A DNA stretch of 17,541 bases from RGIG4790 sp964437615 (GCA_964437615.1 CAYTHL010000026.1:1-17541); one strand, 5' to 3'. Numbered from the stretch's first letter, positions 1 to 7,271 are shown. The notes: generated by a model from the sequence alone, not told the origin. A program made the numbers and translations.

Positions 1-1
1 G

Positions 2-82
2 CTAACACTTGACGAATACGCCACTGGCAATGTAAACGGCATAAAGATAACAAATTTAATCGACTTCCTTTTGGAAGAATAA
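2..82 (+). CDS. C-terminal end of an unidentified protein (5' partial)
   Basis: The frame starting at base 2 is open for 26 codons and stops at TAA (80-82). The other frames are poorer; frame 1 stops at its fourth codon. The residues look like a normal soluble protein end, finishing in a Leu/Glu-rich helix (LIDFLLEE). The start and most of the gene lie before the window, so no family can be assigned. It converges on the DprA-like gene, and a palindromic hairpin overlaps its stop codon. It is probably real because the codon choice resembles the neighbours, but the fragment is too short to be certain. Confidence 0.5.
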   Translation, partial: LTLDEYATGNVNGIKITNLIDFLLEE

Positions 83-139
83 ACACTTTAACCCCTAAAG
101 GGAGTGACCCCTAGGGCTCACTTAACAAAAGGTGTTATT
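78..139. terminator. Imperfect palindromic hairpin between convergent genes
   Basis: An outer AT-rich stem pairs bases 78-89 with 128-139 (AATAAACACTTT against AAAGGTGTTATT, with bulges). Inside it, AGTGA (103-107) pairs with TCACT (118-122) and CCC (109-111) faces GGG (114-116). The + strand side is followed by a T-rich run (141-149). It sits between the ends of two convergent genes, so a bidirectional terminator is the simplest reading. It resembles the hairpin at 9651-9715 in layout and core sequence. Confidence 0.45.
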
Positions 140-184
140 TTATCTTTTTATATATAGCCAAATTTTATAGATAGGATTACAAGT

Positions 185-1048
185 TTAGTTTGATTTTTTA
201 AAATCAATCAAATTTTGCAGAGTTTTTGGAGTTAATATTTGGGCACCTTGGGATATTAACAGTTTGTTTAGGTCAAAAATGGGGTTGTCTGAGTCTGAGT
301 GCTGATTATACATTACATATTGCAGTTTGCCATATTGTTTTGCCTTATTCATTGCGTGACGAGAGCCGCTATCACCTTTGCCCGGCTGGTGGCTGGCAAT
401 TAAAATTACCGCTTTTGAAAACATGGCTTGCAAGCGGTCACGCTCAATAAACCAGCCAATCTGTTCCCAATTAGATTTTGCTTCGCTAACATATTCTGTT
501 ACAATTAGTCCACCACTGTTTACAATTTCATCTACAAGCAGAGTGTTGCTTTTAGGGTAGATATACTCAAGTGTAGTAGGCAAAAACGCAATAGTTTTGC
601 AGCCCATTTGTAAGCATTTTGCATGCGCAACACTGTCGCAGCCGTTTGCCAGTCCGCTAATAATATTAAATCCACCTTTACAAACATTACATATAATTTT
701 TTGTTCTCGCTTTATTACCTCGATGGTTGGAGATGTTGTTCCAACAATTGCAATATTGTTACACTCCTTGTTAAGTAAAGACAAATCGCCCCTATATGCC
801 AGCAAAAACGGCTGCTCAAATAATTTGACATTGCCCCTAATTTTAGGAAAATCGTCGTCAAAACAGCAAGATAGCCTAATTTTGTTTTTGTCCAAAATTG
901 CCTCGTAAGGGCTAGAATTTATAACTTGCTCGTCAATAACCTTGGGGTCGCTAAAATTTTTCCAGAACATTGCCCTGGATTTTATCTGCCCTGCTTGAGC
1001 CATCGCATACAGCTTAACAGCACGCTTAGAATTAACATTTGCTTTCAT
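185..1048 (-). CDS. dprA: DprA/Smf-like DNA-processing protein
   Basis: The 287-residue protein carries the Rossmann-type fold signature of the DprA/Smf family, whose members bind single-stranded DNA and load RecA during transformation. Visible landmarks in order are a basic N-terminal helical segment (about 1-40), IAIVGTTSPT, IISGLANGCDSVAH, a YPKSNTLL stretch, GGLIVTEY, and a phosphate-contact-like DSGSRHAMNKAKQYGK near residues 225-240. The family's usual GSR after the first strand reads GTT here, and the RNR-type motif reads ERDRLQ, so it is a divergent member. No C-terminal winged-helix domain is visible; the protein ends soon after the Rossmann fold. ATG at 1048 has no Shine-Dalgarno sequence, but a -10-like box lies 8 bases upstream. 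The gene stands alone, divergent from the esterase. A true competence role is not shown; phage-type or stand-alone DprA homologues are also possible. Confidence 0.8.
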   Translation of the reverse strand: MKANVNSKRAVKLYAMAQAGQIKSRAMFWKNFSDPKVIDEQVINSSPYEAILDKNKIRLSCCFDDDFPKIRGNVKLFEQPFLLAYRGDLSLLNKECNNIAIVGTTSPTIEVIKREQKIICNVCKGGFNIISGLANGCDSVAHAKCLQMGCKTIAFLPTTLEYIYPKSNTLLVDEIVNSGGLIVTEYVSEAKSNWEQIGWFIERDRLQAMFSKAVILIASHQPGKGDSGSRHAMNKAKQYGKLQYVMYNQHSDSDNPIFDLNKLLISQGAQILTPKTLQNLIDFKKSN

Positions 1049-1056
1049 AAATGCAA

Positions 1057-1084
1057 ATTACAACATAATTAACGGAAAAATCAA
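1057..1084 (-). promoter_or_regulatory. Possible sigma-A promoter of the DprA-like gene
   Basis: Read on the minus strand, TTGATT (1079-1084) is followed after 16 bases by TGTAAT (1057-1062). The -10 box ends 8 bases before the ATG, so transcription would start at or one or two bases before the start codon. This would explain the missing ribosome binding site. The match is moderate. Confidence 0.35.
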
Positions 1085-1156
1085 CAAAATTGGATTGTAA
1101 AAATTTAAAAGAGTTGTCGTTTTACCCCAAAAATGGTGGCACAGGGAAGAAAAGTG

Positions 1157-1165
1157 TGATATAAT
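1157..1165 (+). promoter_or_regulatory. Extended -10 promoter of the Fes-like gene
   Basis: TGATATAAT is a perfect extended -10 element (TGnTATAAT). No good -35 is visible at 17 bases (TGGCAC), which extended -10 promoters tolerate. The box ends 6 bases before the ATG at 1172, placing the expected transcription start at the start codon. Confidence 0.45.
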
Positions 1166-1171
1166 AAATAC

Positions 1172-2303
1172 ATGAGCAAAAAAATGGATATTTGTAGAGA
1201 TGTAATAAGGAAAATGTCGGTGGACAAAGTTAGGGGGCTACTGGCGGCTAGGGGCAGCGTTTTTGTAGAAGAAATTGGGGACAAGGTTGTTGTCAAACAC
1301 ATTTATTTGGCCAAGGAAAAATTGGAGTCCTTAGAGTTTTCGCCAGCCGAGCAATTTGAAGAAATTTTGCCAAACGTTTGGTATCACGAGCGCACAATGC
1401 CAAAGGTTAAAAACTTTTGCTACTGGCTCTACAAAAATAGCAAGCAATATCCTGATGAAGAAAATTTGAGGACGAGCGCATCGCGCTTATTTTGCCAGAC
1501 GAATACAGCAAAAATGTGCTGCCCTTTTACGACGAAGCTGACACCGAATATGCTTGCCAAACCTACATTTATCCCGTGCCAAAAATAGCAAAAAATGAAC
1601 AAATACAGTCCGAACACTCAACTTTTTTAGCAAGGCGCTTAAAGAAGACCGCGAAATAGTCTTGTCTTACCCTGCGGGCAAAGAAAATTTGCAAAATTGC
1701 CAATTTTTGATACTTACCGACGGCCACCCGTGGCTCTATTCTATGCACCTAGAAAGCACGCTATCTGCGCTAATTAAAGCCAAGAAAATTAACAATTATA
1801 TACTGTGTTTTGTTATACAAAAAGACAGGAATGCCGAGCTGCCGCTCAACAAGGCTTTTTGCAAGTTTATTGGCCAAGATTTAACCGCATTTTTGGCGCA
1901 AAAGTTTGGCACTATAGCCTCAAAAGAAAATTTTGTTTTTTGCGGCCAGAGTTTTGGCGGGCTTACGGCACTTGGGCTAGAAATGTACTGCCCCAACACG
2001 ATTGGCACAATAATTTGCCAGTCGGCGTCGCTTTGGTTTGATAAGCAAGATGTGGTTTTGGCTCACTTTTGCAGTCATTTGCCAAGCAGCAAATTTTATT
2101 ACAGCTACGGCATTGCCGAACAATCCTACATAACCGAAAAGGGCAGCCGCTTTAAAGAGCTTTTAAAGCATAACCCAAACTGCAAATTTAACACCTTTGC
2201 GGGCGGACACGATTATCTTTCATGGCAAGACGACTTAATTGAGACATTAAAAAGTTTTTGCAAGTATAAAACGGCCGATAAAACAGCAAAATTGGAGCGG
2301 TAA
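1172..2303 (+). pseudogene. fes: Enterochelin (siderophore) esterase-like gene with two frameshifts
   Basis: The protein can be followed through three frames. The frame at ATG 1172 gives the Fes-type N-terminal domain (NVWYHERTMP, then NFCYWLYKNS). From about 1468 the next frame continues with EDERIALILPDEYSKNV as far as STFLARRLK. From about 1641 a third frame carries the alpha/beta hydrolase: LILTDGHPWLYS, a conserved R-AEL, the nucleophile motif GQSFGG, and the C-terminal GGHDYLSW with the likely catalytic His. Fes-family enzymes hydrolyse ferric enterobactin-type trilactones in the cytoplasm. The span is 1132 bases; adding one base at each break (TTT run near 1465, AAA run near 1641) restores a 377-residue protein. 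Long intact genes elsewhere argue against a poor assembly, but both breaks are in homopolymers, so sequencing error remains possible. The 3' frame could still make a hydrolase fragment from TTG 1662. No siderophore transport genes are adjacent. Confidence 0.8.
1462..1487 (+). other. Slippery heptamer plus hairpin at the first frame change
   Basis: In the frame of ATG 1172 the codons read A AAT TTG (1462-1468), which fits the X XXY YYZ pattern for -1 slippage. Six bases later AGCGC (1475-1479) pairs with GCGCT (1483-1487) around a 3-base loop. A -1 shift here leads exactly into the frame that continues the esterase. The layout matches programmed frameshift sites, but a single T deletion gives the same frame change and is simpler. 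Confidence 0.3.
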
Positions 2304-2331
2304 AAAAATAAAAAGATAACTAAAATTAGCA

Positions 2332-2357
2332 AAAGCCGAGATAATTATCTCGGCTTT
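2332..2357. terminator. Bidirectional terminator, 26-base perfect palindrome
   Basis: The sequence reads AAAGCCGAGATAA and then its exact reverse complement, a 13-bp palindrome centred between 2344 and 2345. It lies 28 bases after the esterase stop and between convergent genes. A 3-4 base T run ends each side, with a further T-rich stretch on the minus-strand side, so it can end transcripts from both the esterase and dut. Confidence 0.85.
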
Positions 2358-2450
2358 AACTGTGATAAAGGTGTTTATTTAAACTTTATATTAAATACTT
2401 GACTATATCAATTTAAAAACTATTGTCGCAAATGGCAAGCCTTATTAAAA

Positions 2451-2990
2451 CTATTTGCCACTGCTACCAATTTTGCCGCATTTTCGTTCGCTTGGAATAG
2501 CTTTTAATTCGTCATAAGAAATTTCTGTTATTTTCATTTTTGGCACTGGCAAAACAACTATAGAGGCTATTGCCTTTGTAAAGGGATAAATTATGCATTT
2601 TTTTGTTTTATATTTTTTGCCATCGTCTACAAAAGATTTGCCCAGTTCTTCGGCGCTCTTTTTGCTTATAACCAAGGCTTTTTTGTTTACGTTAGTGATA
2701 AAAATAAAATGCTCTCCGCGATAACCGCTATCTACAACTCCAGCACTGCGTTTCATGCCAATTTTGCCAGTACTGCCCCGCTCTTCTACCTGAATATAAT
2801 AGTCTGATGTAAAGCAGGATGCAATTCCAGTTGGCACGGTGCGGGTTTCAAACGGCTTAATTACAAATGTGTCGGCCTCAAAATTGGCGTAAATGTCGTA
2901 GCCGGCGTCTTCGTCCCGCTTGGTTGGCAAAATTGCATCGGGACGGATTTTTGCAAAAAATAAATCGTTATCTTTTGGTGCTATAGCCAT
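2451..2990 (-). CDS. dut: dUTP diphosphatase (dUTPase)
   Basis: dUTPase hydrolyses dUTP to dUMP and pyrophosphate, keeping uracil out of DNA and supplying dUMP for thymidylate synthesis. The 179-residue protein has the five motifs of the homotrimeric family: DAGYDIYA (motif 1, about 27-34), ERGSTG (motif 2), GVVDSGYRGE (motif 3, with the catalytic Asp), a strand-rich FTKAIASIVVLPVP (motif 4 region) and a C-terminal GKIGSSGK (motif 5). Motif 5 differs from the common RGxGGFGSTG but keeps the Gly-Ser core. About 30 Lys-rich residues are inserted after motif 3, making the protein longer than the roughly 150 residues of many bacterial enzymes. ATG 2990 follows an AGGAG Shine-Dalgarno sequence (minus strand, spacing about 8) and a good sigma-A promoter. 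The gene is monocistronic, ending at the shared palindrome with the esterase. Confidence 0.95.
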   Translation of the reverse strand: MAIAPKDNDLFFAKIRPDAILPTKRDEDAGYDIYANFEADTFVIKPFETRTVPTGIASCFTSDYYIQVEERGSTGKIGMKRSAGVVDSGYRGEHFIFITNVNKKALVISKKSAEELGKSFVDDGKKYKTKKCIIYPFTKAIASIVVLPVPKMKITEISYDELKAIPSERKCGKIGSSGK

Positions 2991-3035
2991 AAAAATTTCT
3001 CCTTTTGTTCTTTTTTAGACAATTTTATTAGACTA

Positions 3036-3064
3036 ATTTTAGCATACATGCCCGTAATCGGCAA
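3036..3064 (-). promoter_or_regulatory. Sigma-A promoter of dut
   Basis: On the minus strand TTGCCG (3059-3064) is followed by exactly 17 bases and TAAAAT (3036-3041). TGC just before the -10 makes it an extended -10. It gives a leader of about 40 bases containing the AGGAG ribosome binding site. Confidence 0.65.
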
Positions 3065-3090
3065 GCAATTTACCACATTTTTTTCTTTAG

Positions 3091-3121
3091 CACATAAAAG
3101 TTTGGCTAATTATTTATACTA
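3091..3121 (+). promoter_or_regulatory. Candidate forespore (sigma-G/F-like) promoter of the ger operon
   Basis: CACATA (3091-3096), 18 bases, then TATACTA (3115-3121) resembles the sigma-G pattern of an ATA-containing -35 and CATACTA -10. Germinant-receptor operons are known to be sigma-G regulated in Bacillus. The -10 ends only 6 bases before the gerA ATG. TATACT could also serve sigma-A, so the assignment is tentative. Confidence 0.35.
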
Positions 3122-3127
3122 AGGCAA

Positions 3128-4735
3128 ATGAAAACTATATTTACAAAAAAACTTGTACTTAGCTATTTTAACCCCAACAGCGACATAATTGTTCGCACTC
3201 TTTGCGTGGGCAAAAGTCAAGTTCAAGTTTGTTATATAGATTGTTTGATAGATAAAAACCTGCTTAGCCGCACTATAATAGACCCTCTTTGCGGCATGCA
3301 ATCGATGCCCAAGGGCGGACTTGCTGAGGCGCTGCCCACATGCCAGTTAACCGCCGCCAAGCAAAAAGATGAAATAATTAAGCAAATTGTAGACGGCGGC
3401 GCAGTTATTTTTGAAGAGGGCTCAACCGAGGTTTTTGGCACAAATCTTGCTGGCTACTCTACCCGTACCATAGCCGAGCCACCAACAAGTCAGGTTACCA
3501 AAGGCCCACGCGAGGGCTTTGTAGAAGATTTGCAAATAAATTTAAGTCTGCTAAGGCGACGCCTAAAAAGTGAGCATTTGGCAGTGCGTAATATGGTGGT
3601 TGGCCGCAACACAAAAACCCATGTCAGCTTGGTGTATTTAACCAATGTGGCAGACAAAGGTCTTGTAAAAAAGCTGGTGCGCCAAATTAATAATATGGAC
3701 ATAGACGGCGTGTTAGACAGCTACTATATAGAAAGCATGCTAGAGCAAGGCAAGTTAAAATTTTTGCGCAGGGTTGGCAACAGCGAAAAACCCGACGTAA
3801 TTGCCAGCCGCATACTAGAAGGTAGAATTGCCATAGTTGTGGACGGCTCGCCCATAGTTTTAACGGTGCCGTATTTGCTAATAGAAGACCTACAAAGCCC
3901 CGAAGATTACTATTCGATAGCGTCGCGGGCATCATTTTTGCGTATTATTAGGCTGGTTGGGCTTATACTCGGATTTTTGCTGCCCGGCATTTATGTGGCA
4001 CTGCAAAGCTACCATTATAGAGTGTTGCCGCTCAACTTTTTAGTAACCCTGCTAAGCAGTATTCAAGGCATAAGCTTTCCGCCCCTAATAGAAATTTTGT
4101 TTGTACTGTTTTTGTTTGACATTTTGGCAGAAGCCAGCGCACGAATGCCCGAACTTTTGGGCATGGCGCTAAGCATAATTGGGGCACTGGTTTTGGGCGA
4201 AACCACCGTGCAGGCGGGCATAATTAGTCCGCCAAGCATAGTAGTGGTTGCAATCAGCAGTATAATGCTATTTATTGTGCCAGACCAAGTGCCGCAAGTA
4301 AGCCTTCTTAGGGTTGTGTTTACTGTGGTTGGAGGCATTGCTGGGTTTTACGGAATGCTTATGTGCTTTGTAATTCTTTCTACCTATTTAATTGCGGCAA
4401 ACGGATATGGCGCGCCGTTCTTAGCGCCAATAGCCCCTAGCATAAAGGCAGACAAAAAGGATGCCATTTTAAAAATGCCTCTTACCAGCCTAAAAACAAG
4501 ACCCGTTAGCATTAGCACGCGTAATCACACAAGATACAAACCGGCATTTGGCGTGCAAACCGACGTAAATTTTCTTCCGCAAAACGAAAGTGAGCAAAAT
4601 AGCAACAAAAATGCAGAAAATATCACAAAAGGGAGTAGCACAAAGACAAAAAACCAGTCAAAAACTGCAAAAAGCGCTAAAATTAAGTCAAAAACGATGC
4701 AAAAACCCCAAAATAACGGCAAGAGGAAAAGATGA
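3128..4735 (+). CDS. gerAA: Spore germination protein, GerA (GerAA) subunit
   Basis: This is the large subunit of a nutrient germinant receptor in the inner membrane of the endospore; together with GerB and GerC it senses small molecules and starts germination. A soluble N-terminal domain (about 1-270) opens with the family-typical strand pattern (DIIVRTLCVG, YIDCLID) and carries the signature EPPTSQVTKGPREGFVEDLQ (about 119-138) followed by NLSLLRRRLK. From about residue 271 several hydrophobic helices follow, ending in the family motif NGYGAPFLAPIAP near 437. The last hundred residues are a Lys/Asn/Ser-rich tail ending KRKR, longer than usual. ATG 3128 has AAGG too close to be an ideal ribosome site, and TAA (3107-3109) bounds the frame upstream. 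The TGA stop overlaps the gerB ATG, indicating translational coupling. Confidence 0.95.
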   Translation: MKTIFTKKLVLSYFNPNSDIIVRTLCVGKSQVQVCYIDCLIDKNLLSRTIIDPLCGMQSMPKGGLAEALPTCQLTAAKQKDEIIKQIVDGGAVIFEEGSTEVFGTNLAGYSTRTIAEPPTSQVTKGPREGFVEDLQINLSLLRRRLKSEHLAVRNMVVGRNTKTHVSLVYLTNVADKGLVKKLVRQINNMDIDGVLDSYYIESMLEQGKLKFLRRVGNSEKPDVIASRILEGRIAIVVDGSPIVLTVPYLLIEDLQSPEDYYSIASRASFLRIIRLVGLILGFLLPGIYVALQSYHYRVLPLNFLVTLLSSIQGISFPPLIEILFVLFLFDILAEASARMPELLGMALSIIGALVLGETTVQAGIISPPSIVVVAISSIMLFIVPDQVPQVSLLRVVFTVVGGIAGFYGMLMCFVILSTYLIAANGYGAPFLAPIAPSIKADKKDAILKMPLTSLKTRPVSISTRNHTRYKPAFGVQTDVNFLPQNESEQNSNKNAENITKGSSTKTKNQSKTAKSAKIKSKTMQKPQNNGKRKR

Positions 4736-5850
4736 TGAATAACTTTCAGATAACCAGACGCCAAGCTCTACTGCTGTTTATAATCTGCACCATTAGCAGC
4801 AAATTACAGATGCTACCCTGTCTTGTTTCGGCCGATGTGGGCAAGTCTCTTTGGGTAGTTCTATTGTTAGGTTGCAGTCTAGACGCTGTTTTGTTTGGTG
4901 TGGTAATAATTATCAACAAAATTGTGCCAAACATGACGCTGCACGACATTATTAGGCAGACTTTTGGCAAGTTTATATCGTGGATTGTTGGGCTATTATT
5001 GCTTATCTACTACATTTGCACCGCCGTCTTGCCTTACGAGGCAGTGCGCGACGTGTTTTCTAGCAACTTGTTTGACACTCTGCCGTGGCAACTCTATTCG
5101 GTATTTTTACTAGTTGCTGTGGGATATTTGGCGTTTAGCGGGCTGCGCACTATTGGCCGCACTGCCGAGCTTTATTGCTGGGTTATTTTCTTTTGCGTGG
5201 CAGGGCTTATCTTGCTTGGCGCGGTTACAGCCAACTACATAAACATTTTTCCGCTTGGCGGTTCAGATTTTAGTGCCATTATCAAAAGTACATACAACCA
5301 CTCAATTTGGTTTGGTGACTATATGATATTTTTTGTGCTAATTGGCCGCATAAAACCAGGAAAAACCGGCTTAAAATTTTACGATTTAGGCATTTACGCC
5401 GGCTGCATACTAATTTATGCCTTTGCTTTTATGACATTTTACAGCCTATACACTGTACTTGCATCCATGCAGTCTAGTTTGCTATCTGGAATTTCCACGT
5501 TCTCGCTTCTAACCCTAGACATTGGGCGTGTAGACTGGTTTTTGGTGTTGCTTAGCCAAATAGCAAGCATAATTTCTTGCGCCACCTACACCTATTGTGC
5601 CACCGACTGCGTAAACCAGCTGACAGGTAAGAAAAATTACATTTTGTGTTTACTGTTTACCCTAGCCGTTTTGTATGTAACAGATATATTTCTTTTTGCT
5701 AATATTGATATCGGACTAACAATTTTAAAGCAGTTTACAGCACCAATAGGGCTATCTGTGCAGATTTTGCTACCAATATTGGCATTAATTAGCGCAATTT
5801 GCTACAAAAAGCGCAAAATTGGACACCAAAAAGGAGAATTAGCATGTTAA
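4732..5850 (+). CDS. gerAB: Spore germination protein, GerB (GerAB) subunit
   Basis: This is the integral-membrane middle subunit of the germinant receptor, related to the amino acid-polyamine-organocation transporter superfamily and thought to hold the germinant-binding pocket. The 372-residue length is normal for the family. About ten hydrophobic helices are visible, starting with ALLLFIICTISSKLQMLP, which matches the family's first helix. Further helices follow near LLLLIYYICTAVL and ILCLLFTLAVLYV, and a short cytoplasmic tail is basic. The gene begins at ATG 4732, overlapping the gerA stop by four bases (ATGA); ATG 4735 is an in-frame alternative. GAGG at 4723-4726 is the ribosome site. 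It ends at TAA 5848-5850, inside the gerC start. The three-gene order A-B-C is the classical one. Confidence 0.93.
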   Translation: MMNNFQITRRQALLLFIICTISSKLQMLPCLVSADVGKSLWVVLLLGCSLDAVLFGVVIIINKIVPNMTLHDIIRQTFGKFISWIVGLLLLIYYICTAVLPYEAVRDVFSSNLFDTLPWQLYSVFLLVAVGYLAFSGLRTIGRTAELYCWVIFFCVAGLILLGAVTANYINIFPLGGSDFSAIIKSTYNHSIWFGDYMIFFVLIGRIKPGKTGLKFYDLGIYAGCILIYAFAFMTFYSLYTVLASMQSSLLSGISTFSLLTLDIGRVDWFLVLLSQIASIISCATYTYCATDCVNQLTGKKNYILCLLFTLAVLYVTDIFLFANIDIGLTILKQFTAPIGLSVQILLPILALISAICYKKRKIGHQKGELAC

Positions 5851-7271
5851 AGTTTTTTAAAAAGCATGTTTGGCTGCTTATAATCTTGTTTTTGGTCGCC
5901 ATTTTTCCAGAAAGTTTAACCGACCAAGCAAAGCTTAATATGCGCGTTATTATCACTGGAATTGGCATAGATTATGTTAACGAAAACTACCAAATTACGG
6001 GTCAAGTGGTTCTGCCAAAAAACGGCACCGAAAGTGGAGGCATTAGTGCACATATAAATTATGTAACTGCCGAGGGCGCCACCATTAGTGAGGGAATTCA
6101 AAAAATGAGCTACAAACTTGGCAAAGTTGCCGAGTTATCTCATATGGAGTTTATTTTGGTAGGAGAGTCTATGCGGCAATTTAATTTGTCAGGCTGCCTA
6201 GACTACTTGTTTAGAAACTTTAAGCTAAAAAACAGCGTCATGCTGCTTACTTGCGATGGGCTAGCCGACGAATGCATAAAGGAGACAGCAAGTTTGGAAC
6301 TTAGTGTTGCCTTAGCCTTGCAAAAAATCTACATAACTAGCGAAAATAACCTAAATGCAATTTCCCGCACCTATGTGGATTTTGTTACAGCAGCACTCAC
6401 CCCAGCCGGCACTTGCGAACTAGACACGCTAGAAATATCTACTGGCGATAAAAGCTCTTCGGGCGGGCAGACTGAGTCTTTGAGCGGTTTAAGCGAAACT
6501 GAAAACAGCGAAAGCTCGGGCAGTGGCAGTTCTTCGGGCGAAAGTTCAGAAAGCCAAGGCAACGGCAACGACACGACATCTAGTAACAGCGTGGCCGAAG
6601 GCTCTACAGAAGGGTCTAGTTCTAGCGGTGGGTCTTCGGGCGGGTCAAGCGGCAGTTCTTCAAGCGGGTCGAGTGCCGAGGCAAGCGACGGCGGTGAAAC
6701 TTCTAGCAGCCAAGGTGGCAACCTTAACTCTATGTCGCCACTGCAACTATACAAAAACGGGGTTTACCAAACAACCATAAAAGACAAAGACCAAATTGCT
6801 GGCTACTACTATGCTTTAAGCCGGGCAAAGACGGGCAACCTTAGCCTAAACGGTGTAACATACGGCGAACTACTAAACGCTAATGTAAATTTAAGGATAG
6901 ACAGCATGTCGAGGCGCCACAAAATTGACTTTTCTGGCGGCAAACCCGTTCACACCATAGATATAAACATAAAGGAAATTAGAATTGACGAAATTGCAAA
7001 CGCCTATGGCAACAATCCAAATGTGTATAACAACCTAGACAGCGGCACGCAGCAAGCAATACTAGAAGCCGCCACCGAGCAAATTAAAGAGTATGTGTAC
7101 AGCCTTTACGAAAATTGTCTGGGGCTTGATTATGATATTTTTAAAACAGCAAACCTAGCAAGCGCCTATAAAACTGACGACTGGCAGCAGTTTATTAGCG
7201 GTTTAGACGGTCAAAGTTATTTACCTTTTGTAACGCTAGAAGTTAATGTAGATTTTAATAGAATTAGCTAA
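5844..7271 (+). CDS. gerAC: Spore germination protein, Ger(x)C family, without lipobox
   Basis: This is the third receptor subunit, normally a lipoprotein on the outer face of the spore inner membrane. ATG 5844 is chosen because AAGGAG (5831-5836) lies 7 bases upstream and it overlaps the gerB stop by 7 bases; this gives 475 residues. The family hallmark GIGIDYVNENYQITGQVVLP is clear near residue 37, and the C-terminal domain resumes at LQLYKNGVYQTTIKD and ends in a beta-strand (VTLEVNVDFNRIS). Two features are unusual. The N-terminus has a basic start and a hydrophobic stretch (WLLIILFLVAIF) but no cysteine, so the usual lipid anchor is replaced by a probable uncleaved helix or a plain signal peptide. 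A Ser/Gly-rich segment of about 95 residues sits between the two folded domains. A two-way terminator follows at 7395. Confidence 0.9.
   Translation: MLKFFKKHVWLLIILFLVAIFPESLTDQAKLNMRVIITGIGIDYVNENYQITGQVVLPKNGTESGGISAHINYVTAEGATISEGIQKMSYKLGKVAELSHMEFILVGESMRQFNLSGCLDYLFRNFKLKNSVMLLTCDGLADECIKETASLELSVALALQKIYITSENNLNAISRTYVDFVTAALTPAGTCELDTLEISTGDKSSSGGQTESLSGLSETENSESSGSGSSSGESSESQGNGNDTTSSNSVAEGSTEGSSSSGGSSGGSSGSSSSGSSAEASDGGETSSSQGGNLNSMSPLQLYKNGVYQTTIKDKDQIAGYYYALSRAKTGNLSLNGVTYGELLNANVNLRIDSMSRRHKIDFSGGKPVHTIDINIKEIRIDEIANAYGNNPNVYNNLDSGTQQAILEAATEQIKEYVYSLYENCLGLDYDIFKTANLASAYKTDDWQQFISGLDGQSYLPFVTLEVNVDFNRIS
6450..6725 (+). repeat. Low-complexity Ser/Gly/Glu-coding tract inside gerC
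   Basis: About 92 codons are dominated by Ser, Gly, Glu and Thr, with imperfect repeats such as SSGGSSGG and SSSSGSS built from TCT, TCG, TCA and AGC codons. The mixed codons show the bias is selected at protein level and is not a simple triplet expansion. It lies between the two conserved GerC domains and would be a flexible linker. Long open frames on other strands here are its shadows. Confidence 0.8.

Noticed and set aside
597..908. 103-codon + strand frame within the DprA-like gene
   Set aside because: DprA motifs are clear on the opposite strand; this frame shows no recognisable protein features.
1662..2303. Separate intact hydrolase gene starting at TTG 1662
   Set aside because: It begins in the middle of the Fes domain order, has no ribosome site, and the missing N-terminal part is encoded immediately upstream in other frames.
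6371..6754. 127-codon minus-strand frame rich in Pro, Leu and Ser
   Set aside because: It is the mirror of the Ser/Gly-coding tract of gerC; such low-complexity DNA opens all frames.
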